Assembly (NCBI GenBank): GCA_964036315.1
Contig: OZ038485.1
Location: 75,443,460-75,507,459, forward strand
DNA from: Acanthosepion esculentum
Lineage: Eukaryota > Mollusca > Cephalopoda > Sepiida > Sepiidae
Length of the DNA stretch: 64,000 bases
Direction of reading: 5' to 3'
Position 1 is the first letter of the stretch, and each line of letters begins with the position of its first letter. Shown here piece after piece: positions 45,513 through 56,987 of the stretch. Position numbers and translations under genes: made by a program. Under the pieces are notes generated by a model. The model searched no databases, was not told the DNA's origin, and worked only from the letters and a program-made list of their open reading frames with translations.

Positions 45513-47229
45513 AAATTGTTCAGAACTTATTTGAAATGGTTCCAAATAATATACTGCAGTTTGATATAATTTCTCTGACTGAGAGTTAGAGTTATTTCCA
45601 TTACAATCGTAAAGTTTTCCTCATTTATTGCTAGTTTGGCTCAGTTTCTCTCCTGGTGTTCTAAACCGAAATCTCTTGAAAACTTTTGAAACCAAAATCA
45701 AGTACAAAATGAAAATCATGGCTTCCTAAATTTGCTTAAAAATATATATATAGGAAAAACAAATTGCTGAGATAATCTTTAGTCACTAGATTCCTAAGAT
45801 TGTTGATAAAGAAGTGTGTATGTCAGTAAATACATGGACAAACCATTCTCCTATAACTACTTGCTCATATAGTATCAGTAAAAAGCTTGCATTTTCTCTA
45901 CATATCAAGCTAATGCAAGAAAAATACATTGAGAATTGAATTTTTTTGTTTCTTTTTCTAAAAACACTGATGTGAAGAGAACAGCCACCAAGAGAACATA
46001 AGTGGACTCAATAAGTCAACAAATAAATTTTCTGTGCAGTTACCATGATTACATCACTTGGACCTTTTTAAGAAATTGCCAATCAAATATTAGGAATTTT
46101 ATTTAAGATATTATCTTAATATCTTAGAAATGTGTTCGAATTGGAACAGTAAAAGTCTACTGCAGTTCTGTTCTAATTTAAATGTGTTGACTTATTTTTC
46201 ATACATTTTTTGTTCTTAATTTTTTTCTTTTTAGAGAAACAATAAGAATTTATAAAGTGGTAATGAATTATAATGAAAAAAGAAAAATTGTTGATGACAT
46301 TGAGAAGTGTTATTAACATTCCCAACTTCAATAGAATCTCTTTGTAGATTTACTAATTCCTTCTGAAGGAATAATTTGTGAGAAGGAAAGAAACTGTTCA
46401 TTAATTGTTCATTAATGAAGTCCCCACAGGACTAAACTATTTCCACAGTGCCAGGTCCCATAAATATCCAGGTAATTTCAAATTATACCAAGTGGGGGAA
46501 TTACTCAATGCTAAATTTGCTAAGAAAACTTCAATTTTGGTGAATCTGACAATGTGGAAATAGATTAATCCAGTATCATCAGTTGCCCCAACTTTTTTTT
46601 TTTTTAAAATTAAAAAATTACTTTTATTGGACTCTTGTTAAGGAATCTCTCACTCTTTACAACACATTTCCCATAAAGTAGGAAAAATTCTTAAAATCTA
46701 TAGATATTAAAACATTTGCTAGTATATGAGAAATTTGGGACTGTTCTATAAAAAGTCAGTGTCTAATAACTTTTAAAATATCCTCAATAAGCAAAAAATA
46801 AATAATTAAATTTAGGATAAATAAATTAGGGAGATTTTTTTTTCCTGATCCAAATGTATAAATTTAACTTTTTACCTAATTCTAGTTAATCTAGATGTTT
46901 TTTATTTAATTTTCAAGTAAAGACAAGACTTTTAAATAAATTCTTTCTATTAACTTTTCTACACATCAACTGAATATTTTCTCACATACAATTTCTTTGA
47001 ATTGGATCATTTTCTTTTCTACTTGTGTCTTTTAAAGCCATGAGAATAAAGGGTTTGAAAGTTCTACTTTTTTTGAAGTAAGAACTATTAAAAGTAAAAT
47101 GAAACTGAACATCATTCAAGCAATATAAACATTCTAATAGATGTAAGTTAACTAAATATTGTAATGTTACTTTCTGTTTGAATTTCTGGGATGAAAAGCT
47201 ATCATTATTTATATGCAGACTATTGTCTC

Positions 47230-47310
47230 TATATTTGTTGTTATTATCACAATGTTTTGGCCATTATGTCTACCAGCTTTCATCAGGAGCTTACTGATCC
47301 AAGTAACCTT
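47230..47310 (-). repeat. Penelope-type hammerhead-like core, isolated
   Basis: The minus strand reads CTGATGA (47280-47286), then a short AGC...GGC stretch and CAAAACATTGTG (47254 region). The layout matches the cores at 4.6 and 42.5 kb. GAAA has become CAAA, which removes a catalytic guanine. No RT sequence is adjacent. Confidence 0.45.
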
Positions 47311-48554
47311 CAGGGAATTTTGAACTGAACATATTATCTAATCTATAGGCATAAACTGTGTTCGCTCTACTTGTCATGTTTAGGGATATCTTGTCTAGTT
47401 CTTATTTAGTACTACTCAGTTACTGCTTATCCTGTTTCTGCTGAGTCTAAGTACACACTGTTCAGCCCAGGGAGAATAACATAACTTCAATTCCCACCAC
47501 CCATACAGTACAAAAAAGGGGATTATCTGATACCTAGAACACCATGCAAAAATCAAAGTTAATGCTTTGACACTTCAGAAGTGCAAAATGTTTTTTTAGA
47601 ACTGTTTCAGATTCATTTAACTTTCCAGAGAATCTTATTCTTCTTCCTCTATTCATTTTTCATTGCATTCCATTACTCACTGTTAGTAAATACTAATTGT
47701 GATTTAGTCTTTTGATGCTTTATAACCTGGAACAGTTTTTACTTCATCTGTAACTGAAGACTTTGTTGGCATATGCTTCCAAAATGAAGGAATTTCAACA
47801 TATATTTCTTCCATAAGCTTTTGAAATTCTATTATGATTTCCATTTTTTTGTGCTTCTTGATCAGTGTTGGCAGATTCACCTTAAATTCTAATATTGTGC
47901 AACTGATTTCACTTTTGAGCCATTCAAATTACACAGAGCTATCTATAAAATCTTCTTTCTCACATTGCTTCATTGTTTTGTTGCTTGTTCTTTCAAGCCA
48001 ATGCTCTTTTCTTGTATCTTTTATTTATTCCAACTTTATTCACTAAAGTTATTATAATTTTATGTTCTTTTTTTAAAGGAAATATTTTCACTTTTATTTT
48101 TCTTGTTATACATTACTGTCAAATGAGGAGAATATTCTAAATAAAAAAAATTAGAGAAAGAAGGAAAAGTAAAACACCCATCTTCTCCTGCTACTGCAGA
48201 CAAACTAAAACAATGGTAGTAAGATGTTGCCTGCTGTTGCTATGGAATATGGAATATGGACTTAATTTGGAATTTAACATTTTCTGTGTTGGGGTGAAAT
48301 TTAAATGAAAAGAGGATGTAAAATCATGCTAATCAGAACAGAGAGTATACTATACACTGTATATTGTAACAGTTAAGTTTGGTGCATAACTGAAAATAAA
48401 GTAGAAACCAAGGAAATTAGAATGTGTGATACAATTAAAATTTACCAGTTTCTTTTTATAAATTGAAATGTACAAAAAATTAGAGACAGGAGTACATGGA
48501 ATGCAATCATTTTTCCCTACTTGTAGAAATGAACTCAATTAGATAACATATGCA

Positions 48555-50150
48555 TGGCAAAAAGGTAGTCTAGCATTGGCAGCCATGAGATGTGCCCAGA
48601 ATTTAACACTGTTTAACTGTGGAATGATTTTTGCAGCCAAAATGATGGCACTTTCTATCTATGAAATTACATTTTATGTTTTTCTTGAGTAACAGTAGAA
48701 TAAGTATACCAGGAATATATGAATTGCAGACAGACATCAGCAGCATGTGAAAACTGCAAGCACCCACAAGTGATGCAAGAGCAACAACTGCCAAGGCTGT
48801 TGAACACTAAAGGGGAGCATTGCAACAAATCACATCCCAATTCAACACTTGTGATACTCAACCTATCAGTCGATATCAAACTGTGTAGTATACATTGCAT
48901 TCTATACAATTGACTAACAAGGGTACTATTATTTATATCACTGCATCAGTAACTGCATTTTATCTGGGCTATAGAACATTGCTATTAGACCCTGGAAGAT
49001 TGACACCATGCTGCTTGGTTAAACGACTCAGGTATCCAGCTCTTACAGGTTGATAATTTAAGTTAGTGTGTGCAGGAGGCAACTGGAGGACATATACATG
49101 ATATTATGGGTAAAGAATAGTGTAGATGTGTCAACCATGGGATGCAAACAGAATTTAACATTATTTTATTGTGGAATAATTGTTGAGTCCAGAAAAATGG
49201 CACCTTCTATTTCCTAAGTTTTTCTTGAGAAACAGTAGTGTGGGCATAATATGATATCAGCAATATGTGAAAACTGCATGCACTCACAAAAGATGCAAGA
49301 GTGATATTGCTGCCAACTGAAAATGGTGGTAACCACCCAACAAAAGGAAACCTTGCATCAAATTACATCTTAATTCAATGCTGGTGCATTCACTGATGGT
49401 TTGAACCATCAGTGAATGCACTGTACACTACAAACTGTAATCCATGAGTTTTTGTAGTCATTGACCAACAAGGATAGCATTATTGATACTACTGTATTGA
49501 TTACTGCACCTCATCTGGACCAGAGAACATAACCATTGGACAGTGGAAGACTGGTATCATATTGCTTGGTCAGATGAATCACATTACATTATTTTAGGAA
49601 AAATAGTCAAGTTTGCATGTGGTGATGATGCATGAATCCAGCCTATCAGCTGCGTGTTGCACAAGCTGATTGTGGAACTAGAATAGTGTGGCTATATTCT
49701 GTTAGGGATCAACACACATACACACACACTAGTAAAACTGGGATCTGTCTTGATAGTTATGATATGCATAGATATTGTTGCAGATGAATTGCACCCCACT
49801 TTATGCTTGCCATGTTTCTCCAGTTTGCTTCAACAAAATAACACAACTTCACATCTTGCATGGATTCCTTGAACACTTAATTCCAGAAAAACTTACAGGT
49901 ATCCACCCCCTAAGATCACCAGATTTAAACTCCATTGAGCATATATAGGGCATGTTGCAAATTTTATTAAATCCTCTGCCAACACACAAAAAGAAAAACT
50001 TATTTATGGAATGTCTCTGGATAGATATATCTATACAATGACTCCAACATCTTATAGGCTCTATAACACATCTTGCCTTGTCTTGCTGAAGTTATTCAAG
50101 TGTGGGAGAAGCTAAGTGTTTTTAAGTTGCTATTTCTTACATTTTGCACT
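48555..50150 (+). pseudogene. Decayed Tc1-like transposase with internal duplication
   Basis: The plus strand contains Tc1-family signatures in broken frames: WTVEDWYHIAWSDESHYI at about 49535-49590 (with the second catalytic aspartate), a QQNNTTSH-type stretch near 49835 corresponding to the usual QDNAPCH motif, and SPDLNSIEHI near 49920 corresponding to SPDLNPIE. The 48555-49020 part is a diverged direct duplicate of 49107-49572 (offset 551-552 bp). The family cuts and pastes at TA sites with a DDE nuclease. Many stops and shifts make this a fossil. Terminal inverted repeats were not found. Confidence 0.75.
49384..49421. repeat. Perfect 18-bp-arm hairpin inside the Tc1 relic
   Basis: GTGCATTCACTGATGGTT and its exact complement are separated by two bases. 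It lies within the second copy of the duplicated Tc1 segment; the first copy lacks it. It therefore arose after the duplication or was lost from the other copy. Confidence 0.9.
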
Positions 50151-50159
50151 TCAGTTTTC

Positions 50160-51222
50160 TAATGTTATAAACCACAATTTATAAATAAAATTGAACAGCC
50201 AATGATTTTTATTCTTTTGTTGTCAGATTTCAGTTGTTCTGCAACAAATACATTTGTCTTAGAGTTTACTCATTTGAATTCTGGACCTTACTGACTAGAC
50301 AGTAACATTTATTTGCATTTTTCTTTTTTCTTCTTGAAATCTGTATAAGGATGTTATTTCCTATAGTCACTGCTGACCTGCTCAACTTGAAAACAAAATA
50401 CTCTATTATTTTCACCTGAGACTACCTGTATCAGTTTCACCTTGACTGGTAGACAAGTCACAAAGTGGGTCATATTAATGGACTGTAGATATTAAGAAGG
50501 AGAGAGACAGAGACAAAGAAAAAGGTTATGCTAGGTGTGTCATAAGCTTTGAGCTTCCTATAAATATTTACAAAACCTAATACTCATTCATATGCAGTTA
50601 GTGGTGAGTGTCATCTAGGAGTATGTGAAAAATGTTTTCTCTACATTTCTGAAGTTCTGAGATAAAGTGCTTTCATTTTACCTTTTATACTTTTGACTAA
50701 TGTCTTCATCTTTGTTCATTTCACATTCCCACCAGAAAAAAAAAAAAAATTGTTGGTCTTCCTCTTTAGAATTTATTTTGTACTTTTTCATTTTAATTTT
50801 TCTCTTTGTCTTTTTAACTGAAATGTAAACCTGACAGAGTGTTGAAATTTAGTCCCTAGTTGGATGGAGCAAGAGTTTTTGTTGCTCTGAGTTCAATGTG
50901 TTATAGGCAAAAGTTTTAAATTGGTCTTGCTTTGCATTCATATTATAATCAGCCTTGACTGATAAAATTATTTTTATACTGGTTTCCAGATATTATTAAA
51001 ATCTGCACATAGTTTGTTTTGCAATCATCACTTAATAAACTCACATGAAGTTTGTTTCCTTTTATGGATTTTTCATCATTGTTTATTATTGTATATTATG
51101 CACATGCTCTGCTAAACCTGATTTAGTAGTTTCACTTCCGATAATAGATTTCTAGTGTTTCTGAGGTTTGATCTTTATAGAGTGGATCATTTTTTCTTAT
51201 TCTCTACTGCAACTGTACTGGG

Positions 51223-51321
<99 letters not shown>

Positions 51322-52180
51322 TGCACACACAAACTTTTGTCTATTTTTTACTTGTTGCAATCAAACATTTATGAGGAGGTTGTGTAGAATTGTTTTGCTA
51401 CGAAAGGCTACTCAGATATTATATTGCTTGCATAAAGTAGAGACAAATTTGTTTTTAGTTGTTCTCATGGTTTTTATTTTTTTATTTTTACAAAAAATAA
51501 ACTGAATCTTTCTATTCTATTTCAAAGCATGTGTGTACCCATGTATAAACACATACAGTGTGAAAATAAAACTCTTTTCTTTAATGAAGAAAAAACTAAT
51601 AATAATAACCTGTATTGTATTTGGCAGATGTCAGTTGTCAATGTATATTGCTAACAGGAAGAGAATATATTGTGAGATAGAGTAAATGAATGCAGAAAGA
51701 CGAGGAAGTCTCAATAGCAAAGCTGACTGAGGGAGAAATGAAAGCTAGTTCAGCTGTGGTTACTTCAGTAAATTAAAACTTGACATCAGATTATATGTTA
51801 TTGTGATCATATCACTATGAATAAAAATAGTATAAAAGAATAATTACATACTCAATCAGTTTATAGCATGTTATAGATTATGGTAATGAGTTTTTATTAA
51901 TATTAATTTATTAATATGAGTGTTTATTAATATTTTGTTATTTATACATTTGTTAAAAAAAACATCTATTTGCTTATACATTTACAGAGACAGGAAATAA
52001 GGGAAACAAATAAAGAAAAGAAAGAGAGAAAGATTTTTAATATGTATCAGTAACAAATAGGAAGTTATAATGATACTAGCTTTGACAAGAGGTGATGAAT
52101 CCAGTTGCCACTAAGTAAATAAGGCTCCCCACCACCACTCCATGTGCAGGAAAGAAAGGGACATACTTGATATTAGGTTG
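50160..52180. other. Non-coding block with long TA/CA microsatellite
   Basis: No gene supported. (TA)n at about 51225-51304 runs directly into (CA)n to about 51320. A poly-A run lies at about 50738-50750. The open frames over the microsatellite are artefacts. Confidence 0.7.
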
Positions 52181-52189
52181 ATGGAAAAA

Positions 52190-52970
52190 TTCCAAGTGCC
52201 ATCTACATAATGTTAGGGAAATCTTAGAAGTGTCTTTGAAGTTTATTCAGGTCTTTATTGTTTGCTGAAATATAAATTGCACATTTGATACTGTTTACTG
52301 GTCATGTTTAATTTGAGGAAAGAGGCAACAGAATTTGGGCAATGGGTTACTGAAGTTTATGGTAATGATGCCATTACTGGAGGGAGATTCAGCATAAGTA
52401 ATATGTGAATTGCAGAAACATTAGAGATCAATCAGTCAACTGCAATGCATCATGAAACTGAGGAAAAATCCAAAGCAAGGAAAAATTTGTTCCACATAAA
52501 ATTACAGAAAGGAACATTTGTCTTTCTCTTTTTGTTTAACACAAAAAAACATTAATTTTTAAACAGGATAGTCTCTGGTAAGGAAAAGGAATTTATTATT
52601 AATTGCTGGAAATTGGAAACAAACTGTTACTGCACAATGCTACAATGAGAAATTGGTTCATTTGTATAATACATTGGAAGTGAAAAGTCCTTTTTTCTAG
52701 GTAAGAAAATCAACTGGTGATGTTGCTGCATGGCAACTCATATCCTCATGTTAAGAAAAATCATGGAACTGAGATGGGAATTTCTTCCACATGCAACATA
52801 TTCTTCAGACCTATTACTTTTAGACTATCATTTGATTCATTCTATGCAACAGTGCTTGTCTAGTTAGCAGTTTCAACAAATTTAAGATAGTGAAACATTC
52901 CAATTCACCAAATGAAAACCCAAATCATTTTTTGTGATGAAATTTACCTGAAAAGTAGCATAAAGTTATA
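52190..52970 (+). pseudogene. Strongly decayed mariner-like transposase
   Basis: Scattered pieces in broken frames follow mariner order: an EVYGNDAITGGR-like stretch near 52355, TLEINQSTAMHHE near 52425, a KLVHLYNTLE-like piece near 52650, and a MELRWEFLPHATYSSDLL-like piece near 52755-52810 corresponding to the usual ELGWE...HPPYSPDLAPSDYHLF region. The catalytic residues cannot be assigned with confidence and no termini were found. Confidence 0.6.
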
Positions 52971-52974
52971 GAAA

Positions 52975-55823
52975 AATACATTGATAAATGAACAATTATA
53001 CTATAAATTTACATTAATGTGCCAAAAGTCATGGTTTAGGTACCTAAGATCATGTAAGACCCCATCTATTTCAGCAAAGTACAATGCATTCATATGGCAT
53101 TGATTCCACAGAAGCTCAAAAAATCTCTTCAGCATTGTGGAGCCATTTCATCTTGATAGTTGTTCACAGTTCTCTTATATTTGTAGGTGAAGGATCTTGC
53201 ATGCAAATAGAATTCCCTACCACCTCCCATAAATGCTTGATTAGGTTCATGTTGGGTGAACATGGTCATGACACCATTCATTGGAATTTTGTCCCATCAG
53301 GCCAAATACAAGAAAATGGAAAATGGAAGATTCTGTTATACCAATCATTAAAGTATAAAAGATTTGTCTGTATTAGAAACCGGTATTTGATATTCTGGCT
53401 TTCATTTGAGCTTAAATACTGTCTTTTGGCACTGGAAATATGCAGCTATCTCAGGCATGAGGCAGATTCAAAGAAGTGGCATAAAATTGTTCTGCTTTCC
53501 ACTAACCAGCCAAAAGGATTCATTTCACTTTTTGACGTATATCTTTTCCAAGTATTTCTTATGGTAAAATTATTTCCATATTTATTCCAATATCAAGATA
53601 CTTTCTTGATATTGGAATAAATGAATTATTTGATTGTGAGGCTGGCCTTCTAATAATGATGATCTTTCAAAGCAAAAATAGATAAAATTAATAAAAGAAA
53701 ATTTATGCTTGTATCAAAAAAATGAAAAACAACATGTCTCTGTGTAATTTATCCTAGACTAAATATATTGAGTTTTACAAGGTCACAGATTCAGGCAAAA
53801 CTGAATTCAACAAGTCATGCAGAATAGAATGGAAAAAAAGGAAAAAATATATGAACACAAATTAGCAAGCCAGAAATTGTCCCTAAAAACAAAAAAAAGC
53901 CAGTTTATCAAGGATTTTATATTCTAAAAAAAAAAGATCTGAATTTGTTGTCATTGACAGAGAATGGATATGCTAAATTATAAATATGCATGTTATGAAG
54001 TTAACAGAAGGCAAAATATATAGAAGTTAGCAGAGAAAAACTCCCAAATATGTCCTAAGTCTTTTAGTGAAAAACTAAAAGACATGAGAAACAAATAAAT
54101 TTTATTCATTAAATTGATGAATAAAAAAAAATGTTTATTTATTAAGTGGCTTAAATGACTAAGGTAGAACACTTTCAGTTATTTATTCTCTATAAATGAT
54201 GTTAACTCAAAGTGATTGAATTAAGTTTCAGCTTCAAAATCATAATTCCCAAATCAATTGGGTAAGATATATTCTCTCTCTGGTTTAACTTATTATTTAC
54301 TACCTTTGTCTAATTAATTAGGTGATATAAATAAACTGCCTGGGATTTGAAAATGGAAACAGTAAGAGAAACTGATTTACAAAAGTCTCCATTTTATTTG
54401 TAAATGGTTTATATTAACTGGATTAAGTGACTATTTAATTAATCTTTAATCACTTTCAATCTAGAATTGTTCTATATTTTAATGTGTCAAAGGACTAACA
54501 ATATATTAACTAGCAGACATCAAATGTTCCTAGGTTTTATTTTCTCTTGTTTTGTAAGAATTTTTCTACATACAAGATCATATTGTTCAATTGATTTTGG
54601 ACAGAGAATACTACCTAGCCACTTTCCCTTGTCTTTTCTTATATTTATAGAAATAACCTCATTTGCATATGCTTTTTATTTATATACTGAACTAGTCTTA
54701 TTCAGGTTCACATTACTGACTTCACTTTGTCTGAGACTGCCCAGTGAGACAGCAAGAAAGCATATGAGAACCTCTTGTAGCAGTATTTGTGCTGACATTA
54801 TTTTTCCTTTTTTTGGATTGTATTCAGGCTATAACTACCAGTGGCCAATAAATGGTGGCTTAGCCATCTTGCTGGTATTCAAACTATAAGACATACATGA
54901 GGCTTATTAAGGCCACAACTTCAGGCAATTTAAAAGTCACTACAGTTTTGTATTGAGATTACCATTCTGTCCACTTGTCAATGAAGGAAGTGTAGGATAA
55001 TGGTTAGTATGATAAAAACAAACAACCATAAAGAATGAGGAAGGAATATTTCAAAATCAAGATATTTTACACCAGATAATTTACTCCCAATTTGCCCAGT
55101 TAATGCATAATAATTGTTCTGTATTATAGCCAAATCAATATAAAAGAGAGGTAGTAACATCTAAAAAGTGACTTCTATTTGAAAAATATTTTAAAAAATG
55201 CTACTCTTCTTTTGCTGTTTTATTTAACAGAAAAAACTCATGTGTTTAACTGATACTGGAGTAAAGAAGTTCAGTTTATTCAGAATCAGTTAAACTCACA
55301 CCAAAATGCATGCATTTATCTATTTTCCCATCTTTTAACATATGCAATATATGCATAGTTAAATGTCTATGCGTGTGTATGTATGTTATCAAAATATATA
55401 TAGGAACTAAATTACATATTGATAACACCATGTTATCGAAATATATGTAAGAACTAAAAATAAAATTAGTTAAATCATATATAATAGAAAAGATAAATAA
55501 AAACAAAGGTAAAAATTGCAATGTAATGTGGAGAAACTGAAAATGATAGAATTAAAAACATGAATGGTTTAATAAACAAAAGAAATGGCAATATTTCAAA
55601 CTACTGGCATGCTGATGCATTCCTTTTGAAAAATATGAAAAACAAATGATAAATCTTGAGAAAAACATACGCTCATTTTGAAAATTGCTATGCATAAAAT
55701 ATGCTATAAATGGGTAACTAAATAAAAAATGCTATTTTTTATATGCATTTAAAACCTCTTTAAAATATTTAAAATTGGACATTCTTATAAATGTACGAAA
55801 AAGGAATGTACAAATCATATGTG

Positions 55824-55855
<32 letters not shown>

Positions 55856-55875
55856 TATGCTGAAAAGTTATTAGC
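52975..55875. other. Non-coding block with an unclassified repeat
   Basis: Around 53080-53300 the 178-codon open frame covers a segment (ATGGCATTGATTCCACAGAAG, later AATGCTTGATTAGGTTCATG) that resembles a common non-coding repeat family rather than a protein. I cannot name the family. The palindrome at 53580-53622 closes this stretch. The open frame at 54467-54889 has no domain character. (TA)n at 55824-55845. Confidence 0.45.
53580..53622. repeat. Perfect 18-bp-arm hairpin with 7-base loop
   Basis: ATTTATTCCAATATCAAG and its exact complement are separated by ATACTTT. It lies at the end of the open frame at 53084-53620 and may mark the end of an element or a fold-back replication error. Confidence 0.9.
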
Positions 55876-55879
55876 CCAA

Positions 55880-56640
55880 ACCACTTACATATTTTTGTTT
55901 GAAAGAGTTTTTCTTGGTTTTATTATCAAATCATAAAAGTTTGCTCTGTACTTCTTTGTTATTCTTAACATTGTGTCCCTATATTTGGTAACTGTCCCAT
56001 TTCTGTCATTCAATGCAGATAGTTGCTGATTATTTCTGTGGGTTGCAGGTCAAACATGTTTCAAGCTCTTCCAATAACCTTGTTTCATTTTGCAATGGTT
56101 TTATTCGCCTTTTTTTCCATCATTACTTCTGTTGACTTTGAGTATTTCAGTTTTTTATTTCTGTTTGTTTTCCCCCCTTTCTTTACCTCTTATCTAATTA
56201 TAATTACCTGTTTGCTATTCATATTTTCTGTTATTTTCTCTACAAAGCCTGGAATTTATTCTTGATTTCTACCTGAAATTAGGTGATTTTCACTCTGACA
56301 TTATTAGGATATATTTTATTTCTGAGAATCATTTCACTGCTCTTACATTTAAAGTCAAATTTAACTCTGCAAGTTACCAATGTATGATCCCTTCCTATAT
56401 TAACTTTGTCTATAACATTTACATCTTCAATAGTACTGGCTCCATCAGCAATTATGAAGTCAATTTAATTATTATTTTTCCTCTATTTTGATTTTTCTAA
56501 GATTACCGACTTTTGAAAGCATGTATTCATAATTATCATTGTCTTTTTCTGAGAAGTTGTGTCTCTAATTTCCCTTTCCTCTTCTAAATTTGTATACACT
56601 AGATTCTTTTCTCTAGATTTTCATTGAAGTTTCTCATCGA
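55880..56640 (-). pseudogene. RTE-type LINE relic, endonuclease C-terminus and linker
   Basis: Minus strand. IMNTCFQKS near 56540-56570 corresponds to the IMNTFFQKR motif of RTE endonucleases. It is followed by IDFIIADGASTIEDVNVID and NIGRDHTLVTCRVKF, with the GRDH histidine in the usual SDH position at about 56370. Downstream (about 55960-56030) NDRNGTVTKYRDTMLRITKK resembles the linker before the RT domain. The family nicks DNA with this apurinic-type endonuclease and reverse-transcribes in place. The N-terminal half, the RT and the 3' end are missing or unreadable. Confidence 0.75.
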
Positions 56641-56721
56641 TATAGTGAAATTTGTTTTTAATTATAAAAATCTTTCTACTGGTATAATTTATTATTCTTC
56701 AATTTCCTCATCTGAACTATT

Positions 56722-56725
<4 letters not shown>

Positions 56726-56759
<34 letters not shown>

Positions 56760-56938
56760 TGTGTGTTTATCTAAATATAAAATCACTTAAATTCACCTTC
56801 ATCCCTGCTGTGCGCCAAAGGCTTAGGGGTAGAATCTCCGAATTCAGCCAGGTTTTGATCCTAGCTAGAGGCAACTGGACGTCTAGGGTTAGGGATACTG
56901 ATGAGCTGTGATACAGCAAAACAGTCTGTCTGTGGATG

Positions 56939-56982
<44 letters not shown>
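56726..56982. repeat. Two TA microsatellites flanking a conserved-looking segment
   Basis: (TA)n at 56726-56759 and 56942-56982 bracket about 180 bp with several CpGs (GTGCGCC, CTCCGAATTC, GGACGTC) in an otherwise CpG-poor region. The TA arrays can pair with each other in single-stranded form. The 3' part of the enclosed segment holds the hammerhead-like motif annotated separately. It looks like a small non-autonomous element, but its ends are not defined. Confidence 0.6.
56887..56935 (+). ncRNA. Near-consensus hammerhead ribozyme motif
   Basis: CTGATGA (56898-56904) is followed at once by a perfect 4-bp stem II, GCTG (56905-56908) and CAGC (56914-56917), with the pentaloop TGATA. Then comes AAAA where the consensus has GAAA, and ACAGTCTGTC, which can form a short ACA/TGT stem III followed by GTC, a canonical NUH cleavage triplet. 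The single departure from the core is the first base of GAAA, a residue needed for catalysis, so this copy is probably inactive or slow. Short stem III is typical of retroelement hammerheads. Stem I pairing across the core is weak (about three pairs). Confidence 0.5.

Positions 56983-56987
<5 letters not shown>

Larger units (their letters stand above)
43959..48554. other. Non-coding block with scattered repeats
   Basis: No gene supported. It includes a local duplication (TAGATCTGTACAG... at 44329 and 44659), the Penelope fragment copy at 44813-44907, a SINE copy at 45226-45512 and a Penelope-type hammerhead-like core at 47254-47286. The rest is AT-rich with no recognised content. Confidence 0.5.

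Noticed and set aside
53084..53620. 178-codon open frame
   Set aside because: The DNA resembles a non-coding interspersed repeat, the peptide has no family features, and the frame ends in a hairpin.
54467..54889. 140-codon open frame rich in Phe, Leu and Ser
   Set aside because: Composition follows T-rich DNA; no start context, domain or splice evidence.
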